From: an uncultured Pseudomonadota bacterium
Lineage (GTDB): Bacteria > Bdellovibrionota_B > Oligoflexia > Oligoflexales > CAILAO01
DNA length: 6,582 nt
Reading direction: 5' to 3'
Assembly (NCBI GenBank): GCA_903832105.1
Contig: CAILAO010000630.1
Coordinates: 1 to 6,582, forward strand
Part shown: in pieces, positions 1 to 5,220 of the stretch
How the letters are laid out: each line of letters starts with the position of its first letter
Position numbering within the stretch: position 1 is the stretch's first letter
Program-made: the position numbers and the translations under genes
Notes under the pieces: model-generated
Database searches by the model: none
What the model was told of the DNA's origin: nothing
The model's input: only the letters and a program-made list of their open reading frames with translations

Positions 1-218
1 AGACTAGTAGGGATTCGTTCGGGAGTAAAATTCAAAAAGTGAGCGCTGATTCACGTAAAAGATGGAAAGAGGCAGAGAAGTTAAAAATATCGCATCTTAA
101 AAAGTACAAATATCAGTTTAATCAATTAAAACTATTCGGCGAACTCACTTTGGGCAAGGCTCTCGATCTTCTGCTCACTAAAGGTGAAATAGTCGATAAA
201 ATAGGAGATTTAAAATGA
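1..218 (+). CDS. C-terminal end of an unrecognised protein (5' truncated by the window)
   Basis: The frame starting at base 3 stays open from the left edge to a TGA at 216-218, giving about 71 residues of the C-terminus. The visible part is lysine-rich and looks helical (RWKEAEKLKISHLKKYKY), followed by a hydrophobic helix-like stretch (TLGKALDLLLTKGEIVDKIG). I do not recognise the family. The stop overlaps the next gene's start (ATGA), and that gene's AGGAG lies inside this frame, so the two are probably co-transcribed and translationally coupled. DUF2442 proteins are often found next to DUF4160 proteins in toxin-antitoxin-like pairs, but this C-terminus does not resemble what I know of DUF4160. 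The start and most of the protein lie outside the window. Confidence 0.6.
   Translation, partial: TSRDSFGSKIQKVSADSRKRWKEAEKLKISHLKKYKYQFNQLKLFGELTLGKALDLLLTKGEIVDKIGDLK
203..207 (+). promoter_or_regulatory. Shine-Dalgarno of the DUF2442 gene
   Basis: AGGAG lies 7 nt upstream of the ATG at 215. It sits inside the end of the preceding reading frame and fixes the start of the DUF2442 gene. Confidence 0.75.
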
Positions 219-484
219 GCGTGACGCCAAAGAAAATAAAAATGAACAACTTCATCCTGACCGTTGAATTCTCGGACCGTCAAGTTCGTCAAATCGATGT
301 CCGCACTTTTCTCGGAAACGGACGAAAAGTCGATGAAGTCAAAAAATCACTGGCGATGTTTAACACCGCCTTCATCGAGGACGAACTGGCGATTACGTGG
401 AAAAACGGGTTTTCGCTAGATCCGGATGTTGTCTACGAAGAAGGGATAACGGTTCAACCTGATAGCAGGAGCGATAAAAAGTGA
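215..484 (+). CDS. DUF2442 family small protein
   Basis: An 89-aa protein of typical DUF2442 length. The family pattern is visible: an N-terminal strand pair (FILTVEFSDRQVRQIDV), then DVRTFLGNG at about residues 28-36, an 'F' plus acidic segment (MFNTAFIEDELAITW, about 48-62), and the characteristic W-NG-x-LDPD-x-Y motif (WKNGFSLDPDVVYEEG, about 62-77). The biochemical role of DUF2442 is not settled. Members commonly sit in two-gene accessory cassettes, often beside DUF4160, and have been suggested to be antitoxin-like; that role is inference here. The start is supported by AGGAG 7 nt upstream and the ATGA overlap with the preceding gene. It converges on the HerA-like gene, leaving a gap of about 50 nt. 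Family assignment is fairly secure; function is not. Confidence 0.85.
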   Translation: MSVTPKKIKMNNFILTVEFSDRQVRQIDVRTFLGNGRKVDEVKKSLAMFNTAFIEDELAITWKNGFSLDPDVVYEEGITVQPDSRSDKK

Positions 485-505
485 ACGGCAAATTTCTTCG
501 TTCAC
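481..505. terminator. Inverted repeat between convergent genes, possible weak terminator
   Basis: GTGAACG (481-487) and CGTTCAC (499-505) form a perfect 7-bp inverted repeat with an 11-nt loop, overlapping the DUF2442 stop codon. It lies between the convergent DUF2442 and HerA-like genes, where a shared terminator would be expected. No T-run follows on either strand, so an intrinsic terminator is only a possibility. Confidence 0.3.
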
Positions 506-535
506 CTGTAGTGGATAAGATAGAAAACCTTTCCC

Positions 536-2041
536 TCATGGAATGTCTTCCCCGACACAGAAAGCCGGCCTGGGAAACATCACTTTAACGGGTTGCCCAA
601 GGGGTGCATGATGAACCATGAGATGTCCTTTCGGCATATATTGCAGCCAGTCTTTGTGGGCGTGTGATAAAAACTTATATTCAGGTCGTGAGAGTTCATC
701 TGAAGTTAGTCGCCCAACCACCCGGGTCGACGCATTGCCGAAAATCCTGGGATGAACATGCGAGGCAAATTGTTGGGCGGTGATCAGCGACAGACCGATG
801 CTTCGTCCGCGTTCGGAGACTTCAAGAAGAAGATCCCGGATCGGATGCGCGCCGGTTCCTCTGGCTCCGTAGCGATTTAGCTCGTCAACAAACAGCATGA
901 CATGTTGGGGCAGCCTTCGATGGGGCGATGTCACGTCTGAATAGATCGCTCTGACCAGTTCGGACATGCAAAAGAACTGTTCCGTGATGGTCATGGTCGA
1001 AAAATCCAGCACAATCGTTTCGCCGGGCAACGCTGTGGCCACGATGTCCGCGATTGTCGGGAGTTCCGAAATTGGTTTATTTACAAAGACCCCGGTATTT
1101 TGATGCTCCAGAACGTGCTGCATGTGGCGGACGAAGCGACGAACGGTCGGCATCGCAAAGTGCGACCATGAGTTGGGACGATTGCCGTCTTCGACAAGAG
1201 GGGGCTCTGTCCAGAACGCTTTCCAGGATAAAAAAGCGCCGAACTCGCCGGGATTCTGTTCCCGTGCACTAAGAAGCGCTTCGACCAGGGATTCGAGTGT
1301 TCGGGCATGGTCGGGAAGCCCGCACACGATGTGGCGGATCGCCGAAAAACCGGTCTGGATGGAGTAACCGAAAGGCGAGACATCAGGGCGAGCCGTTCCC
1401 GGTGCGCCGTTTGGTGCGTAGTATCGCACACGCGGGAACGGTTCCTGCGGTAGGTGCAGCAGATCGTAAATGCGTGCATCAGTGGGCGGGAGTATGGCCT
1501 TGCGGTGAATATGCATCAAGTCCTGATGTTTTAAGTTGATGGCAAATGTGGTGATGGGGAGATCATCTTTGACCGCCCGGTGCATCACGCTCCATAGAAG
1601 ACTCATGAGATAAGACGTCTTGGTCGCGAGGCCCGAGATTCCGCTGGCATTGACGTGTGCCCCTTCGGGACCAAGGAGATATTCCAGTTCGAGTTCGAAT
1701 GGATACGGGTCTTCACCGGACAAAATATACCCTCCGATGGCTTTATGACCCCGGAGTCCTGTCGCGTGAGGCGTATAGAGAAAGGCCGCACTCCCCGGGC
1801 ATATCGGGACCGCCCAAGGGGTGCCGCACTTAAGAATTCTCACATGTCCCAGGAGTGAATCTTCCGACTCGTAGACATAGCGCTCGAGAATGCCAAGGCG
1901 TTCGCTGCAATTAATCCAAGTTCCGACATCCGGGTAAGGGGGATCTTGCATTTTGATAACGCAGCGGGATTGTTCCGATGCGACCACCTTTCCGATAGCT
2001 GAAGTTACCGCGTTCATAGTCTCAATATTCACGTTGTTCAT
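536..2041 (-). CDS. HerA-type (FtsK/HerA superfamily) P-loop ATPase with a non-canonical Walker A
   Basis: About 501 aa from the ATG at 2041. Features numbered from that ATG: a P-loop-like segment ASGISGLATKTS (132-143) after a strand (GPEGAHVN); a HerA-like post-P-loop strand INLKHQDL (168-175); Walker B VMLFVDELNRYG (381-392); the HerA-type stretch ERGRSIGLSLITAQQ (410-424), which carries the sensor-like glutamines; and a C-terminal arginine-bearing segment RVVGRL (440-445) followed by RPEYKFL (452-458). HerA proteins form hexameric rings that translocate DNA and usually work with a nuclease such as NurA or another effector. Here the lysine and threonine of the P-loop remain (ATKT), but the glycine before the lysine is threonine. 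I recall the same SGxATKTS form in related bacterial HerA-like proteins, so it may be a subfamily trait. An upstream in-frame TTG (2042-2044) is possible, but GGGAG is 7 nt from the ATG. The gene follows the 359-aa gene with a TGATG overlap. It is clearly more G+C-rich than genes to the right. Confidence 0.85.
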   Translation of the reverse strand: MNNVNIETMNAVTSAIGKVVASEQSRCVIKMQDPPYPDVGTWINCSERLGILERYVYESEDSLLGHVRILKCGTPWAVPICPGSAAFLYTPHATGLRGHKAIGGYILSGEDPYPFELELEYLLGPEGAHVNASGISGLATKTSYLMSLLWSVMHRAVKDDLPITTFAINLKHQDLMHIHRKAILPPTDARIYDLLHLPQEPFPRVRYYAPNGAPGTARPDVSPFGYSIQTGFSAIRHIVCGLPDHARTLESLVEALLSAREQNPGEFGAFLSWKAFWTEPPLVEDGNRPNSWSHFAMPTVRRFVRHMQHVLEHQNTGVFVNKPISELPTIADIVATALPGETIVLDFSTMTITEQFFCMSELVRAIYSDVTSPHRRLPQHVMLFVDELNRYGARGTGAHPIRDLLLEVSERGRSIGLSLITAQQFASHVHPRIFGNASTRVVGRLTSDELSRPEYKFLSHAHKDWLQYMPKGHLMVHHAPLGQPVKVMFPRPAFCVGEDIP

Positions 2042-3120
2042 CAAGTTGCTCCCACAGGTAAAGTCCAGCGGCTCGCCACGTTTTTCTCAGTGTGAAATTC
2101 AAGAAATTCCCCGGCCAACTCCCCTAAGAAGGTTGCAGCCGTACTGTGCGCCCCGGCAATGCGCTGCCTCGCCGAAGTGATGGCGTTGAAGGCGTCATAT
2201 AATGTCCGGCCTTCGTAGTTCTGTTCAAATTCCGACTGGATAAATTCGATGATGCGATCGTCAATTTTTTTTCGTTTCAGCCATTGGCTTAGTTCTCCAC
2301 TGACATTCGGTGATTCCGTACTGGCGAGGGTCTGAAGCATATCGCGGAAGTTTTCAAGATTTTTCATCTGACTGGTCACAAATCGATCGAGTCGGTTTCT
2401 TGCGGCTCCAAGGTCATGATTTCCGGGCAATGACATGGATTGCAGTGTCGAAGGAGCGATTGTGAGATTTGAGCAAATGATTCTCAAAAGCTCCGCGCTG
2501 GAATAAAGACTGATGTCTCGTTCCGGCCGGTAGGTGACGGCGACGCGGTAGTTGACAATGTCCCCGACTTTGCCGTCGACAACAATTTTATCGTCTTCTT
2601 CGGAGAGGAGCATATCGAGTCCCGTGGCGATTTCCGTCGACTTGAAACGATAATGAAGAGCGAGCTTACTTCTAAGCAGGCTGAGCCACATGGCGCCCTG
2701 CGTCGGAAGAATGGGAATGCGATGCGCCGGTGTTAATGCCACGGCTTTAGAGCCAGATTGGGACTCGTGTGTCAGCAGCCGAACCTTTCCAGGTTTATCA
2801 CGGAGATACTGCTTTAAAGCTTCGGTCCTATTTGGACGGGACGTATGATGGCGCTTCGCGAACCTTTCTGCTTCCGACCAGATCTTGCTAAAACCAGTAA
2901 TCGATTCGAGTACCCGATGTATGGTCATTGACCATGGAATTCTACTTCCTCTCCAGTGGGCAGAGGACAAATTCGGTTCCGTCCAATCGATTGATGACGT
3001 ATCGATGATCTTAAAGTCATATCCCTTTTCAATGGTCGTGCAAAAATCGCGGAACGAAACCGGATCAGCAAAACTCTCTACCACACTACTTGACGCGCCA
3101 GTTGATATTCCATGCTCCAT
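2041..3120 (-). CDS. Partner protein of the HerA-like ATPase; tentatively DUF932-like
   Basis: A 359-aa soluble protein with no signal peptide or membrane segment. Features that recall DUF932 (plasmid/phage-like proteins, function unknown) are a central segment RIICSNLTIA (213-222), followed soon by an N-H pair (PGNHDLGAARNRLDRF, 232-247), and a C-terminal segment TLYDAFNAITSARQRIAGAH (306-325) like the family's 'W.l.NAxT' helix. An earlier stretch, KAVALTPAHRIPILPT (125-140), resembles the family's region before its central sheet. These are pattern resemblances by eye, so the assignment is tentative. I see no NurA signature. The start has AAGGAGG 4 nt upstream, slightly close. The stop overlaps the HerA-like start (TGATG), so the two proteins are probably made together and may act as a complex. 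Residues 245-300 look helical and charged. Confidence 0.7.
   Translation of the reverse strand: MEHGISTGASSSVVESFADPVSFRDFCTTIEKGYDFKIIDTSSIDWTEPNLSSAHWRGSRIPWSMTIHRVLESITGFSKIWSEAERFAKRHHTSRPNRTEALKQYLRDKPGKVRLLTHESQSGSKAVALTPAHRIPILPTQGAMWLSLLRSKLALHYRFKSTEIATGLDMLLSEEDDKIVVDGKVGDIVNYRVAVTYRPERDISLYSSAELLRIICSNLTIAPSTLQSMSLPGNHDLGAARNRLDRFVTSQMKNLENFRDMLQTLASTESPNVSGELSQWLKRKKIDDRIIEFIQSEFEQNYEGRTLYDAFNAITSARQRIAGAHSTAATFLGELAGEFLEFHTEKNVASRWTLPVGAT
2049..2053 (-). promoter_or_regulatory. Shine-Dalgarno that decides the HerA-like start
   Basis: On the minus strand GGGAG lies 7 nt before ATG (2041-2039) but only 4 nt before the in-frame TTG (2044-2042). It favours the ATG. It is inside the last codons of the upstream gene, consistent with coupled translation. 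Confidence 0.65.
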
Positions 3121-3124
3121 AAAA

Positions 3125-3132
3125 CCTCCTTA
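3125..3132 (-). promoter_or_regulatory. Strong Shine-Dalgarno of the HerA operon
   Basis: Read on the minus strand, TAAGGAGG precedes the ATG at 3120 by only 4 nt (TTTT). It is near-perfect in sequence but has short spacing. It supports this ATG as the operon's first start. Confidence 0.75.
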
Positions 3133-3142
3133 GGAAAACTTA

Positions 3143-3206
3143 TTGAGGGTACATGATGGATTGTGTGGGAGACAAAATTTGTCTTTTCTGCCTAAACACC
3201 CCTCAA
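3143..3206. repeat. Inverted repeat TTGAGGG/CCCTCAA flanking the GACAAA palindrome
   Basis: TTGAGGG (3143-3149) and CCCTCAA (3200-3206) are perfect 7-bp inverted copies, 50 nt apart, and enclose the GACAAAATTTGTC palindrome almost at their centre. This nested symmetry just upstream of the HerA operon could be an operator or an RNA structure. Chance is not excluded. Confidence 0.35.
3171..3183. promoter_or_regulatory. Palindrome GACAAAATTTGTC, copy 1 (possible operator)
   Basis: GACAAA-A-TTTGTC is a perfect palindrome around one base, 51 nt upstream of the first gene of the HerA operon. The same 13 bases recur at 5184-5196, about 56 nt upstream of another minus-strand gene. On the minus strand both copies are followed by CC after one variable base. 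Position and symmetry fit a dimeric repressor site. A dispersed palindromic repeat is the alternative. Confidence 0.45.
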
Positions 3207-3321
3207 AAAAACTAATATGGAGGTTGCATGTCTTCCACGGGCATGTGAAATTCATTTGAAAGCTATCTTTGAAACTATTTTAACATATCAATTTTATTGT
3301 ATTATTATGCCTTCGTCATAC

Positions 3322-3344
3322 GATACAAGATCGTCTTGAGTGTC
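3322..3344 (-). terminator. Small hairpin downstream of the DUF4143 ATPase gene
   Basis: CAAGA-TCG-TCTTG (3326-3338) is a perfect 5-bp stem with a 3-nt loop. It extends outwards with a two-base bulge to GATAC/GTGTC (3322-3344). It lies 17 nt past the ATPase stop on the minus strand, where a terminator would sit, but no U-tract follows. A weak terminator or a protein site are both possible. Confidence 0.3.
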
Positions 3345-3360
3345 AGTAAGTCTCCAAAAC

Positions 3361-4539
3361 CTAGTCATCGGACCCTGGATATAGTCTCTTTTCAAAGAGT
3401 TGTGTAAGGTAGTCTTGCCAGGGAATAAAATGAATGCCGTCCCGTTCAAAACTTCGCGGGGTGCGGCATACGCAAAAAGCTTTTTTGCACTTATGATCAG
3501 AAATAAACGAATATAATCCCTTCAACTTACGCGGATTGTCCGATGACTTGATCTCAATTGGGACAATTTCTCCGTGACGCTCGAGAATAAGATCTACTTC
3601 GGTCTCATCGTAAGTCCTGAAATAGGACGCGGATATTTCCTGCTCCGTGTACCGGATCAATTTCATTGTTTCGAGGATGATAAAATGTTCAAATGCATCG
3701 CCATATAATTGAGTTTCCGGCTTCAAGTCCACAGTAAGCATTTTTTTTAGTGCAAAAACAAAGCCCGGATCTACAAAGTAGAATTTTGGGTTGCTAATGA
3801 TCCGCTTCCGTACTGATTTGCTGAATGCTGGCAGTAGAAAGCCAAGATAGGTATCCTGCAATATTTCAAAATAAGACTTTATAACGCTGGGGCTGACTCC
3901 AACTTTAGGTGCGAGTGTCGAAAAATTCAAAATATTACCGTTTTCGAAAGCTGCAAAATCCAGAAACTGGCTGAAAGCGGGTAAATTTATGGAACGGCTC
4001 TCTTCGGCCACTTCTTCCTTAAGATAAGTTTCAATGTATGAATTTAAAAGTTTTTCCTTTGTCCTGGCTTCATCGCTTAAAAAAACCTTAGGTAATCCGC
4101 CGTATTTAAGAAATCTATCCAGATTAAAACGGCTTTCAATTTCCAGATAAGAAAAAGGGTAAAGGATATTGGTAAAGGCCCTTCCGCCGAGTAAATTAGC
4201 ATGTGTTTTTTTAAGTTTTCTCCCGCTAGATCCTGTCAGAATAAAGGAAGGTTTCATTTCGGATTCTATCGATCGATGAATTTCGTCCAATAGAAAAGGG
4301 ATCTTTTGGATTTCATCGATCACAATAATCGCGTTATTTTTTCTAAGCGCTTTAACTTCATCGTAGATTAAACCAGGATCTTTCTCATAGCGAAGCCGGT
4401 CACTCGTCTTTAAAAGATTTATGTATAAATCGTACTCCAACTTTTTCGTAATATACTCTGTTTTACCAGTTTGACGGCAACCAAATATAAAATGCGAGTT
4501 ATTTAGACCTGTTAGAGACAAAAGCCGCTCAACATACAT
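3361..4539 (-). CDS. AAA-type ATP-binding protein with DUF4143 / PD-(D/E)XK-like C-terminus
   Basis: A 392-aa protein, typical length for the AAA_14-DUF4143 family. In order: Walker A GCRQTGKT (20-27); Walker B IIVIDEIQKIP (71-81); a sensor-1-like FILTGSSGRKLK (99-110); the family segment LLGGRAFTNILYPFSYLE (116-133); FLKYGGLPKVF (143-153); a predicted winged-helix region (about 205-230, TLAPKVGVSPSVIKSYFEIL); then GDAFEHFIILE (280-290), D316 in ETEVDLIL, and E329/K331 in VPIEIKSS, which resemble the PD-(D/E)XK nuclease-fold core. These proteins are common, often mobile, and mostly uncharacterised. The N-terminal 15 residues are short, lacking the usual longer leader with an arginine-rich motif. 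The start has AAGGA 7 nt upstream. It is flanked by intergenic gaps of 240 and 91 nt, so it is probably a single-gene unit. Whether the nuclease fold is active is unknown. Confidence 0.9.
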   Translation of the reverse strand: MYVERLLSLTGLNNSHFIFGCRQTGKTEYITKKLEYDLYINLLKTSDRLRYEKDPGLIYDEVKALRKNNAIIVIDEIQKIPFLLDEIHRSIESEMKPSFILTGSSGRKLKKTHANLLGGRAFTNILYPFSYLEIESRFNLDRFLKYGGLPKVFLSDEARTKEKLLNSYIETYLKEEVAEESRSINLPAFSQFLDFAAFENGNILNFSTLAPKVGVSPSVIKSYFEILQDTYLGFLLPAFSKSVRKRIISNPKFYFVDPGFVFALKKMLTVDLKPETQLYGDAFEHFIILETMKLIRYTEQEISASYFRTYDETEVDLILERHGEIVPIEIKSSDNPRKLKGLYSFISDHKCKKAFCVCRTPRSFERDGIHFIPWQDYLTQLFEKRLYPGSDD

Positions 4540-4561
4540 ACAGATATCCTTCGAATATTAG

Positions 4562-4594
4562 CGTAAAAACAGAATCATGCCTTCTTATTTTACG
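4562..4594. repeat. A+T-rich inverted repeat between the ATPase and 165-aa genes
   Basis: CGTAAAA (4562-4568) and TTTTACG (4588-4594) are perfect 7-bp inverted copies with a 19-nt loop, in the gap downstream of the 165-aa gene and upstream of the ATPase gene. It could be part of a weak terminator or a regulatory site. The stem is too A+T-rich and the loop too long for a confident terminator call. Confidence 0.25.
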
Positions 4595-4630
4595 ACATTT
4601 TCAAAGGATTTGCACGGGTAAAATCGGTGC

Positions 4631-5128
4631 CTAATCAGGATTCCTTTCTGCAAGCTGTTCAACGGCTCCAAGAACAATGCGAATTGATGCTCTGGTTTGA
4701 GGCGTAAGATTCTGGTCTACCAATGGATCTACTCTCAAGAGATCTAGAAGGGCATAGTTAAGGTCTTCGAGTCTGACTTCTATGGTCACCGTTGGATAAA
4801 TTTCAAGATCTTTAGCGAGTTCTCTGATCTTCCTAAGATTTTCATTTATTTCTTCATTAATCTGTTTTCTTTTCGCATCCTGCTTTTTTAAGGCATTTTG
4901 GAGTCCAATGACTATCCCCATCAAATTTGTGGCTTTGTCTTTTTGTTTAGACTCGATGATCGCCGCCGGGAATTTCTCAACGATCCATGCCGGATCTGAA
5001 GACAGTTCGCATTGACCATCAATACTGTTAAGTACCAGAAAGCCTTTGAGCTCCGGATGCTTTTTCTTAAGCTCACCAAAAATCTTTTTTGCCGCTTGAT
5101 CGACTTTTTCCAGTTCGGATAATTTCAT
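4631..5128 (-). CDS. Hypothetical 165-aa helical protein with central coiled coil
   Basis: I do not recognise this family. It is a soluble, charged protein with no signal peptide or membrane segment. Residues 1-27 form a lysine-rich amphipathic helix. Residues 28-57 contain a short strand-like segment (GFLVLNSIDGQCELSSD) with the look of a small sensor or roadblock-like fold, which I cannot confirm. Residues 60-110 are a long helix with heptad-like spacing (NALKKQDAKRKQINEEINEN), suggesting a coiled-coil dimer. Residues 112-121 are a strand (PTVTIEVRLE), and the last 40 residues are helical. The start is ATG 5128 with GGAGG 11 nt upstream, a long spacing. A closer ATG at 5136 reads ATG-AAT-TAA and stops at once. 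The GACAAA palindrome is about 56 nt upstream. Confidence 0.75.
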   Translation of the reverse strand: MKLSELEKVDQAAKKIFGELKKKHPELKGFLVLNSIDGQCELSSDPAWIVEKFPAAIIESKQKDKATNLMGIVIGLQNALKKQDAKRKQINEEINENLRKIRELAKDLEIYPTVTIEVRLEDLNYALLDLLRVDPLVDQNLTPQTRASIRIVLGAVEQLAERNPD

Positions 5129-5139
5129 TAATTCATTAA

Positions 5140-5144
5140 CCTCC
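5140..5144 (-). promoter_or_regulatory. Shine-Dalgarno with unusual spacing and a two-codon upstream ORF
   Basis: On the minus strand GGAGG is followed 3 nt later by ATG-AAT-TAA (5136-5128), whose stop overlaps the real ATG at 5128-5126 (TAATG). The main start is thus 11 nt from GGAGG. The two-codon start-stop could couple re-initiation or just be coincidence. Confidence 0.45.
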
Positions 5145-5149
5145 TATGT

Positions 5150-5177
5150 TTGAGTCACTTCATTGAGGTTAATTGAG
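5150..5177. repeat. Three TTGAG direct repeats upstream of the 165-aa gene
   Basis: TTGAG occurs at 5150-5154, 5163-5167 and 5173-5177 (spacings 13 and 10), between the Shine-Dalgarno and the GACAAA palindrome. TTGAG also flanks the palindrome upstream of the HerA operon (3143). It may be a short regulatory repeat; the motif is brief, so confidence is low. Confidence 0.3.
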
Positions 5178-5183
5178 ACTGGG

Positions 5184-5196
5184 GACAAAATTTGTC
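5184..5196. promoter_or_regulatory. Palindrome GACAAAATTTGTC, copy 2 (possible operator)
   Basis: An exact second copy of the 13-bp palindrome at 3171-3183. It lies in the 92-nt gap between the ~339-aa and 165-aa genes, about 56 nt upstream of the latter. If it is an operator, it would place this gene and the HerA operon under one regulator. It could also act as a weak hairpin (GACAA/TTGTC stem) past the ~339-aa gene. Confidence 0.45.
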
Positions 5197-5220
5197 AGAA
5201 GTTGGCACGAGATTTTGCGC

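Larger units (their letters stand above)
3121..3360. other. 240-nt intergenic region upstream of the HerA operon
   Basis: This separates the DUF4143 ATPase stop from the HerA operon start and must hold that operon's promoter if the operon is transcribed separately. It contains the Shine-Dalgarno, the GACAAA palindrome, the TTGAGGG inverted repeat and a small hairpin near 3322-3344. The part at 3255-3310 is strongly A+T-rich. On the minus strand it offers TTGTAT followed by CATAAT, but the 15-nt spacing and poor -35 match keep me from calling a promoter. No coding frame of note was found. Confidence 0.5.

Noticed and set aside
1054..1539. Overlapping open frames inside the HerA-like gene on both strands
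   Set aside because: Arginine/serine-rich, no family resemblance, no ribosome sites; shadows of a G+C-rich gene.
2042..2044. TTG as the HerA-like start codon
   Set aside because: The adjacent ATG has the better Shine-Dalgarno spacing (7 versus 4 nt) and forms a TGATG junction.
2041..3120. NurA nuclease as the identity of the HerA partner
   Set aside because: Expected from context, but I see no NurA-type conserved acidic motifs; calling it NurA from position alone would be unsupported.
3153..3215. 20-codon plus-strand ORF with a C-x-x-C pair in the HerA leader
   Set aside because: Too short, with a poorly spaced ribosome site, and it runs across the palindrome; most likely chance.
4555..4560. 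TAATAT as a -10 box for the DUF4143 ATPase gene
   Set aside because: Transcription would begin inside the Shine-Dalgarno, and no good -35 is present at 17 nt.
5203..5218. Sigma-54-like promoter TGGCAC...TTGC on the plus strand
   Set aside because: The GG-to-GC spacing is one base too long, and no plus-strand gene follows it.
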